Shown one piece after another: positions 20,852 through 26,866 of a stretch of 26,866 nucleotides of DNA. Source of the stretch: Acanthaster planci. Taxonomy: Eukaryota > Echinodermata > Asteroidea > Valvatida > Acanthasteridae. A program made the position numbers and the translations under genes. The stretch's first letter is position 1. Each line of letters starts with the position of its first letter. Below the pieces are notes generated by a model that ran no database searches, was not told the DNA's origin, and worked only from the letters and a program-made list of their open reading frames with translations. The DNA lies in contig NW_019091768.1 of the NCBI RefSeq assembly GCF_001949145.1, forward strand, positions 8,591-35,456, given 5' to 3'.

Positions 20852-21861
20852 TTAAATCTGAAAATTGTCAATTTGTTCGTTTAATACTTGGCTATGCATG
20901 TCCATGGCAAAATTACATGTACTTGGCTAATTCATTACTACATGTACACCGCAGGGCCTGTGCCATGCATGTGTTTATAGCATGATAAAATCATGTGTGG
21001 TCTCTCACATGCCTTCATGAATCAGTCAACTTTGTGCTGACCATTTCTGTCTGACCTTTGTGCACATATTTTTTCCAAAACGAAAGTTGATCTTGTTCCC
21101 AAGTCACGTGAGGAGGCGCTGTGATGACGTGGGTCTGTCAGAAAGGCTAGTGCCAGCATGCCCTTTATCAAAGGTTAAACATTGAATGGTTTGGGAACAA
21201 TAAATCTGTACCGATAAAGATCTGAACTGAATCCTGGTGTTGGTTTGAAGTGTGTGTATTTTCAGTTCAACAGATTAAAAAAGCCATTCCAGATTTCCCC
21301 TTATTGTCTGGTGGTTCTCTAATTTCTGAGTGGCTGTGGTCTTTACCCAAGTATGTTTAAAAATCCATTAAACAAGTATCATGCAAGTTTTCTGTTTTCT
21401 GTTGTTAAATGCCATATAAAATCTTAAAAGAACAGAATAAGTTCCGAACCTGAAAATTTCAGTATATGCTTTGTGCAATTATTGTAATAGTACTCTATAA
21501 ATCTGTTATTTCTAAACATTAAAGTATTGAAATGTTGAATCTTTAAAGGCACTTTAATGTCACTTGTTGAAGCTGAAAGTTAACAAGTAATATTTCCTTT
21601 AAAGTTTCAATTCTGTCCTCGGTCTGTGATATTCCCACTCATGGACTAGTTTGAATCCATACAGGGAAACTGTATTTTGAGAATCAGATGCAAAGAAGAA
21701 GGCTCACAGAGCACAGAGATACGTGTAAAGCCCTAGCCTGTAAATACAGTTCTTCACTGCCATTAACCAGGCATGTTAACATGTCAACACCACATGATGG
21801 AAAATTGTGTTGGATTGCAAGTGCATTATGCAGAGTTGAGGCATTTATGTTCATGTTTTGT

Positions 21862-21871
21862 CTTTTTTCAG
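21862..21871 (+). promoter_or_regulatory. Probable 3' splice site of a 5'-UTR intron of the galectin gene
   Basis: A run CTTTTTTCAG ends 30 bases before the galectin ATG. A polypyrimidine tract followed by AG so close to the start suggests that the leader is spliced and that the promoter and a non-coding exon lie further upstream. I could not place the donor. Confidence 0.45.
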
Positions 21872-21901
21872 TAGGTCATAAGAAATACACTGTACGCAAA
21901 T

Positions 21902-21931
21902 ATGGCTAGTACAGTCATCACCACCAATCCA
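21902..21931 (+). CDS. Galectin exon with start codon (residues 1-10)
   Basis: The ATG (A at -3, G at +4) begins MASTVITTNP and is followed by a strong donor GTGAGT at 21932. The very short first coding exon joins in phase 0 to the CRD exon, giving TTNP|GIPFSG. The next upstream stretch (CTTTTTTCAG ending 21871) looks like a splice acceptor, so bases 21872-21901 are probably 5' UTR of the same exon. Confidence 0.8.
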
Positions 21932-24900
21932 GTGAGTAACGTGCGTCTGATGTTTGGCCATCCATGAATTTGTAAACTAAGATGTTTAGAAATGTCAGTC
22001 TTGTGTTTTTGTCAAAGAGATTGAAAATACATTTTTTCTGGCAAATCTTAAAACTGAAAAGTTACCCGCTCTTTTACTTCGAATGGCATGGGAAACGTGA
22101 CATGTTGGTGATCAAGTTTGATGGGAACGGTTTACATGTATTTTAGAAGTGGATTTACTGAGAGCCTTTTATTGTGCTGCTCACTGTCTACAGGGCATTC
22201 CCTTTTCTGGCATCATCCCAGGCAATATGTCACCAGGGAAGATGCTCTTCATCCAGGGCTATGTCAATCCTAATGCTCTAAGGTATGTTTACATGTCAGA
22301 AGGAGTCATTGTGCCAAAAAAAAAGCTTGGTTCAGGAAGAGCATTGTAATGTGCGCAACGAGGCCTAGACAGACCAGTAACTGATGAGAGGAGATTTTAC
22401 CATAACTAGTTGAATAAAAAAGGTAGTTGAGTCGAGTGATATATGTATGTTGTTATGTATACCAACATTGATGATTTAAGTTGCTCGCAAATTCACTGTT
22501 GTTTCTGTGGGGTAAATAACCCAACAATTATGTGAGTGTTCACATTTTTAAACCAGAAAAGGAGTCCCAAAAATGCTGGTGTAAATTTAAATACTTATGA
22601 AAGAAATTTTTTCAGTTAAAAGAAACTGATGCATGGATAAATGCAAAGTGTGTCCCCCAGGAGTACCTCCCTGCACGTGTCATCTGTCCAATAGGGCTGA
22701 TTGTCTCCACTCTTGACCTTTAACCTTTTACAGGTTTGCAGTAAACTTGGCCTGTGGTCTGAGGCAGGTGCCCCTGGATGACATAGCGCTGACCTTCAGC
22801 CCTTCCTTTGGCCAAGGCGTGGCCGTGGTCAACCACTTCAAGAAGATGACTTGGGGTCAGGAGATACAAGTCCAGAATGTCCTCCAGCGGGGCCAGAACT
22901 TTGAAATGATCATCAATGCTGAGGCTTCACAGTTCAAGGTAAACCCAAACATTTGAAATGCAGTCAACCAATATCATATCACCTTGTTATAACCGGGAAA
23001 TTGTTACGATAGGACCAGAAAAACAAAGAATAAACAGGATTTTGTTGTAGCAAGACTCTGTAACAGTGCTTGTTGGGTTTACTGATAAAACCTGGCAAAT
23101 TTCTGATGGTTTCAAATTCACACATTTCAAACTATATTTTTGGAGCCATTGTGTATTCATCTGTAGGAGGAAAGAAATAGTTCAGGATTTCTTGGTGTTC
23201 TTTCCTTGGGGAGGCCTATATTTTGGGGAAGGTTTGGGCTGGAGGAGGGAACCTTAGGGAAGATGTTGAGTGTTTAGAGTGCTTATACATTACATTCCGG
23301 GTCATGTTTGTTTGGTTACATCACGGAGCTATAAAACAGAGTTTTGTAAATTGAAGCTGTTAGGCAGGGTTTTGTTTGAATATTCACAGAGTTTTGCTTC
23401 TTTTTGAACAAACATTTACACTGCACTGTTGGAGGGACATTTCTTCATTGTTACAGTCTGCCTTTTGGGTACAGGATGTAGAAGTATCAATGATTGTATT
23501 GACAGTGATATGCAGTAATGGCATGTATTCATGTAGGCCACCAGCAGCCGATTTCACAAAATGTGGCATAACTTTGAACCATGCGTAAGCCTTGCGCCAT
23601 AAATTTATGCAATAGCTGCGCAATTTGCTTACGTTTGATTTCATGAAAAGCTGCGTAGCTGCGCCACGTTTTAATAAAATTAAATTTCTTGAACGAGGAC
23701 AAAAACGGCTTTTACAACTAGTGTTCCTGTCCAATATAACATCAGTTATCAAACAGTCATTGAATCACCTCTGCCCGCCATTTTGAATAAAGATTTCGTC
23801 TTTTCTTCGTTGGAACCGGACAAAAAGTCTCGCAGTTTTCTCACAGCCAGACAAGTTTATTATTATCTTCTGGAACAAAGTTGTTCATTTCTCATATAAT
23901 CGTTAATAACTTCAACAATGATGAGGCATAACCGGTCCCGATAAACAAGTCAAATCATTCATTTTCGCTTCGTTCGGCACAACTTACTCCACCTAAGATG
24001 ACTGCGTAAGTTACGCCATAATTTGTTGCGTAAGTCGCGGACTTACACAGTGTTTCGTGAAATCTGTCTAAATTTGTTGCATAACTTACGCAATAAAATG
24101 GTGTAAGTGGAGTTACGCCATTGCGTAAAGTTTCGTGAAATCAGCTGCAGAAAAACCACAAGGCTTTTCCCCCTCGCGAAGTAAAAATCCTGCTGTGTTT
24201 ACATTGGATTCCCCAGCACTATAATTCAAGGCTTTTCCTTGCACTCCTAAAACTAGTAATGCATCGGTAACAAAAAGTATCTGTAAGGATTGCTTTAGGG
24301 TTTCCTTCCATTGCTATCTCACCAATGCTTTTTTTCTTTGTCAGATTGCACTTAACGGCGAACACTACATCTCTTACCCGCACTACATCAAGAAGCTACA
24401 GAGGATTTCCCACATCACAATCAATGGTGACGTCAGAATATACACCATACGCATGGAAGGTGGCTACACTCCAGCCCCTGTGCTGGCAGCACCTGCCCAC
24501 ACAGCCATGCCTTCTGCACCTGCTGTAAGTACTCAGCCAGCCTCTAACACTTGGCGGAGACAGGGAACCACTCGCTTTCAATACTACAGTGAGCCAGTTG
24601 GGCGCACACCCAAAATGAAGCATGTCTAAGGTCATTTGGGTATGGCAATGTGCGTGAGAGAGGGCTTTTGTCCTATCATCGTGGCCATATGCCGACTTGT
24701 ATATGTGCTTTGTTCCCAAATGACCTTAACCTTTTGGAGAACCAAACTGGCTCTTTTGTTCTTGACAAGAAGTACGTGAATGTGATATGAATTCTATTGG
24801 CCTAGAAAGATTGTGATCACGAGATCATGGTTGATAAAAATGCGTACTACATCCTTCCTTGTGTGCATATCACGTAGCCGGAGTCCCTTGGGTTTTAACA

Positions 24901-25330
24901 TTATATCCCTCTGTATAACAGTCAGTAATTGTTACATACTTGTACTTCATAATTATTTTATTTAGACATTTCTTTAACCTCCTCCACGAAAGTATATATC
25001 CTGTGGAATGTGCTGTTGAATATTTTACCCCTTCACGTGATGTCCTGGATCTTGTTTTTCATTCCTTGTCATTTCATGTCTTCTTTAATTGTCAATAAAA
25101 ATCCCCAGTATCCAACGGGTCCGGCCCCTCCGCCCCAGTACGCACCATCTCAACCGGCCTACCCGGCCCAGCCATCCTACCCAGCCGCACCGGCATACCC
25201 TGCCCCACCGGTAGCCCAGCCCTCGTTTCCAGCCCAACCGGCATACCCATCTCAGCCAGCTTACCCCTCACAGCCAGGGTACCCCTCACAGCCGTCATAC
25301 CCGCAAGGACCTCAAGTCATTAATAACCCG
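21902..25330 (+). CDS. Galectin with degenerate N-terminal CRD and Pro/Tyr-rich linker; 3' part outside window
   Basis: Galectins are cytosolic or secreted lectins, exported without a signal peptide, that bind beta-galactosides; none is predicted here. Segments 21902-21931, 22194-22282, 22734-22938, 24345-24524 and 25109-25330 splice in frame to 242 residues with no stop. Residues 11-147 form one CRD: IPFSGIIPG at the start, FAVNLACG, DIALTFSPSF, VVNHFKKMTWGQEI, QRGQNFEMII, IALNGEHYISYPH, and ITINGDVRIYTI at the end. Of the usual contact residues H, N, R, N, W, E, R only N73, W80 and E83 remain. The others are T60, S62, S64 and Q85. Residues 148-242 are a Pro/Ala/Tyr/Gln-rich linker. Family length and the linker imply a second CRD to the right. 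A chimera-like or single-CRD protein is an alternative. I assign no symbol because orthology across phyla is unclear. Confidence 0.9.
22194..22282 (+). CDS. Galectin CRD exon 1 (residues 11-40)
   Basis: Acceptor CTACAG ends at 22193 and donor GTATGT starts at 22283. The exon encodes GIPFSGIIPGNMSPGKMLF and IQGYVNPNAL, the first strands of the galectin fold. The Arg 40 codon is split AG|G with the next exon. The length of 89 bases is typical for this galectin exon. Confidence 0.92.
22734..22938 (+). CDS. Galectin CRD exon 2, the sugar-binding exon (residues 40-108)
   Basis: Acceptor TTTACAG ends at 22733 and donor GTAAAC starts at 22939. This exon normally holds all carbohydrate contacts. Here strand S4 reads LTFSPSF instead of the family HFNPRF, while N73, W80 and E83 are kept in the expected spacing. 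The exon ends QFK| in the F3 strand, phase 0. Confidence 0.94.
22939..24344 (+). other. Galectin intron 3
   Basis: A phase-0 intron (GTAAAC...CAG) in the F3-strand position of the CRD. Its second half is the MITE at 23544-24148. I see nothing in 22939-23540. Confidence 0.65.
23544..24148. mobile_element. MITE with subterminal GCGTAA repeats
   Basis: The ends GCAGCCGATTTCACAAAA (left) and, read inward, GCAGCTGATTTCACGAAA (right) form inverted repeats. Subterminal blocks hold many GCGTAA/TTACGC and GCATAA words in both orientations, and GATTTCACGAAA recurs inside the right end. Arrays of subterminal motifs are typical of transposase-binding regions in hAT- and P-like elements. No target duplication was found and no transposase is encoded. 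Confidence 0.7.
24345..24524 (+). CDS. Galectin CRD exon 3 and start of linker (residues 109-168)
   Basis: Acceptor TTGTCAG ends at 24344 and donor GTAAGT starts at 24525. It encodes IALNGEHYISYPHYIKKLQ and ITINGDVRIYTIRME, which close the CRD, then GGYTPAPVLAAPAH and an Ala/Pro stretch that opens the linker. Both ends are phase 0. Confidence 0.94.
24525..25108 (+). other. Galectin intron 4, with inverted repeat
   Basis: A phase-0 intron (GTAAGT...CAG). TAAGGTCATTTGGG at 24627-24640 is exactly inverted at 24715-24728, 74 bases apart. I see nothing else in the intron. Confidence 0.65.
25109..25330 (+). CDS. Galectin linker exon, Pro/Tyr/Gln repeat (residues 169-242)
   Basis: Acceptor CCCCAG ends at 25108 and donor GTAAGT starts at 25331. 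All 74 codons lie in one exon, which is phase 0 at both ends. It encodes irregular repeats of about six residues, such as YPAQPS, YPSQPA and YPSQPG. This low-complexity linker recalls the Pro/Gly/Tyr tail of galectin-3 and the linkers of tandem galectins. The exon ends INNP, the same type of junction as exon 1 (TTNP). Confidence 0.9.
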
Positions 25331-26866
25331 GTAAGTCTTTCCAAATCCTCTTGGTGATTCGTATCTTCGTCAGATCTGCGTAAATGTGGTCCGGTTCCAG
25401 ACCTGAATCTCTAGGATCGGAGTACAAAAAAGTTTTAGAAATCAATTTTCTAGGACCTGGATTTATATAATAGATGCTAGCTTGCAAATGAGTGTTTCTG
25501 ATATCTGAGCACATTTACTGATGAGTTATGCAAAATGATACCCTTCTGACCTCTACAATTTGGCCAATCGGCTGACATGGGTTTATGGGTCTTTAGCTGC
25601 AGCAATTTGATGCTGTAAGGAAGAAGTTAGCACTCATGAATCAGTCCCTGAGTTGTGCAGGTCGTACTATGCAGACTGGTTTAGTTGGCCTGACGTTGGT
25701 GCATATTTGCCACCCAAAACTTCAGAAAAACTTATTGCCCAGATGGAACACTCTCGGACATGCTTTCTGTAGAGTCCCCCTAAATCTGGTTAGCTGGTCT
25801 GATCACCTGACAACTGCCGTTCAATCAGTAGCCTTGACCAGATCTCGTCTTTAAATGATGTCGGTTTCTACAGTCGACTCTTGCTGGCTACCACGTGGGT
25901 GGCATAAAATTCGCATGGTCACATATGGGTCACTCCATGAAGTTCGGGCACAGTTTGTGACGGCGTCCCTTGTTACATTGGTAACTTTTATTGCCTTTTA
26001 TTTTCACATTACAGCAGATTAAGTCATTATTTAGCAAAGATGAAGCACACCACTACATGAACCTAGCAAGATTTAGAACAATGTCAATTTAGAATCCACA
26101 TGCAGGGAAAAAAGATGTTTATTTTCACTGATGTAACAAGGGACGCCATCACAAACTGTGCCCGAAGTTCGTGGAATGACCCATATGTCAATTGTTTGGG
26201 AACCATGAGCTCTGCTGAGCATCTGTTAACATTCTGACTGATTTCACAGAGCTGGTAGGGCAGCATATCTCAACTGGCAAATTCACATGCTAAGCAAAAC
26301 TTGGCAGTGAACCAGTCACAAGTTATGTAATAAACCGTGACTCTCTGGCAGGTATGAACCTGTTTTTGCAAGGCAAGTTTACGAGCCAGCAGCCCATTCG
26401 CCCCTGATCATTGAAAACGTGACAGTTGTTGCCAGAAAAGTGCTTTAGAACTTCTGCACAATTTGAATAACACGGTCGTTAAGTTCAACATTTCTGCATT
26501 TTCATCATGAGAAGGGTGCATATACTTAATGCAAGCACTGAGACACATCCCCAAGGTTGAAGTTTTTACCAAGTGGATTCCACAATGTGAAATAGAAAGA
26601 ATTACTTTAAAAAAGAAAATGATCTTATGTATTGAAGTAAATGGGCGAGCAAATCAAATTTTCCTAAAGTCACAATCCCAGCGGACACCTGCCAGTCCGA
26701 TAAGCTCAGCTGGTAAGTCAATGGACCATCAGTGCACCACTGCCTTTATCTACTAAGATCTTTTTCAGGAGATTAAAACAAATTTGAGAAATTTGTGGGA
26801 AATCCTTTTAAACAAATAGTTCGATACATGTACCAAAACAAGCACTTAAAAACTTTGTACAGAACA
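25331..26866 (+). other. Galectin intron 5, running off the window
   Basis: It begins with a strong GTAAGT donor in phase 0. I searched for an exon opening a second CRD (a (V/I)P(F/Y)xG start in phase 0 after an AG) and found none, so the next exon should lie beyond 26866. It contains the MITE at 25922-26187. Confidence 0.6.
25922..26187. mobile_element. MITE with 57-base terminal inverted repeats
   Basis: Arms 25922-25978 and 26131-26187 match over their whole length with few changes: CATATGGGTCACTCCATGAA left against CATATGGGTCATTCCACGAA right, then a shared GGGCACAGTTTGTGA and GCGTCCCTTGTTACAT. The outermost CATATG hides a TA that could be a Tc1/mariner-type target. The interior of about 150 bases is non-coding. 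Confidence 0.85.

Larger units (their letters stand above)
14083..21871. other. BCKDHA 3' UTR and spacer to the galectin gene
   Basis: Apart from the repeats listed separately (14948-15520 pair, LINE relic, three MITE-like elements and a hairpin) I see no gene. Open frames here are short and have no family motifs. The galectin promoter and any non-coding first exon should lie in the last part of this stretch. Confidence 0.55.

Noticed and set aside
25636-26756. Search for a second galectin CRD in the last 1.5 kb
   Set aside because: No frame shows the P(F/Y)xG start, the NPRF/WxxE block or the NGxH turn. The open frames at 25636 and 26529 have no galectin features.
1-26866. CRISPR array, tRNA, rRNA or bacterial operon
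   Set aside because: No regularly spaced repeats, no cloverleaf or rRNA blocks, and genes are split by GT-AG introns.

Overview
The window is animal nuclear DNA. Both genes have many exons and standard GT-AG introns, and the introns and spacers are full of short transposon remnants. I found no prokaryotic operon, CRISPR array, tRNA or rRNA gene. The palindrome TACATGTA and its variants recur throughout. Together with the repeat types and gene structures this suggests a marine invertebrate, perhaps an echinoderm, hemichordate, amphioxus or mollusc. The phylum cannot be settled from the sequence alone.

Gene 1 (1029-14082, + strand, nine exons) is complete. It encodes the E1-alpha subunit of the mitochondrial branched-chain 2-oxoacid dehydrogenase (BCKDHA). 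The exons splice in frame to 444 residues. Every catalytic, cofactor, potassium-site and regulatory phosphorylation residue lies exactly two positions before its human counterpart. A basic leader without acidic residues forms the probable transit peptide. A polyadenylation signal lies at 14821.

Gene 2 (21902 to beyond the right edge, + strand, at least five coding exons) is a galectin. It has one N-terminal carbohydrate-recognition domain (CRD) and then a Pro/Tyr/Gln-rich linker of about 95 residues. The last visible exon ends at a splice donor just where a second CRD should begin, so this is probably the 5' part of a tandem-repeat galectin. The N-CRD has lost four of seven canonical sugar-contact residues.

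The rest is introns and a spacer of about 7.8 kb. I recognise these repeats: two piggyBac-like MITEs with TTAA targets at 5127-5719 and 11022-11618, plus a truncated relative near 138-427; a further TTAA element with related termini at 20436-20851; two copies of a foldback MITE at 1229-1351 and 19131-19280, the second with a 9-bp target duplication; a Penelope-like reverse-transcriptase relic between 210-220-bp inverted arms at 7563-8670; a LINE C-terminal relic at 17886-18060; and MITE-like inverted repeats at 9088-9185, 18589-18811, 23544-24148 and 25922-26187.

The two genes share no obvious pathway. Their adjacency is interesting mainly because BCKDHA and several galectin genes also share human band 19q13.2. 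I see no clearly new biological system. The best leads are the degenerate galectin domain with its symmetrical exon junctions, and the nested families of small TTAA elements.
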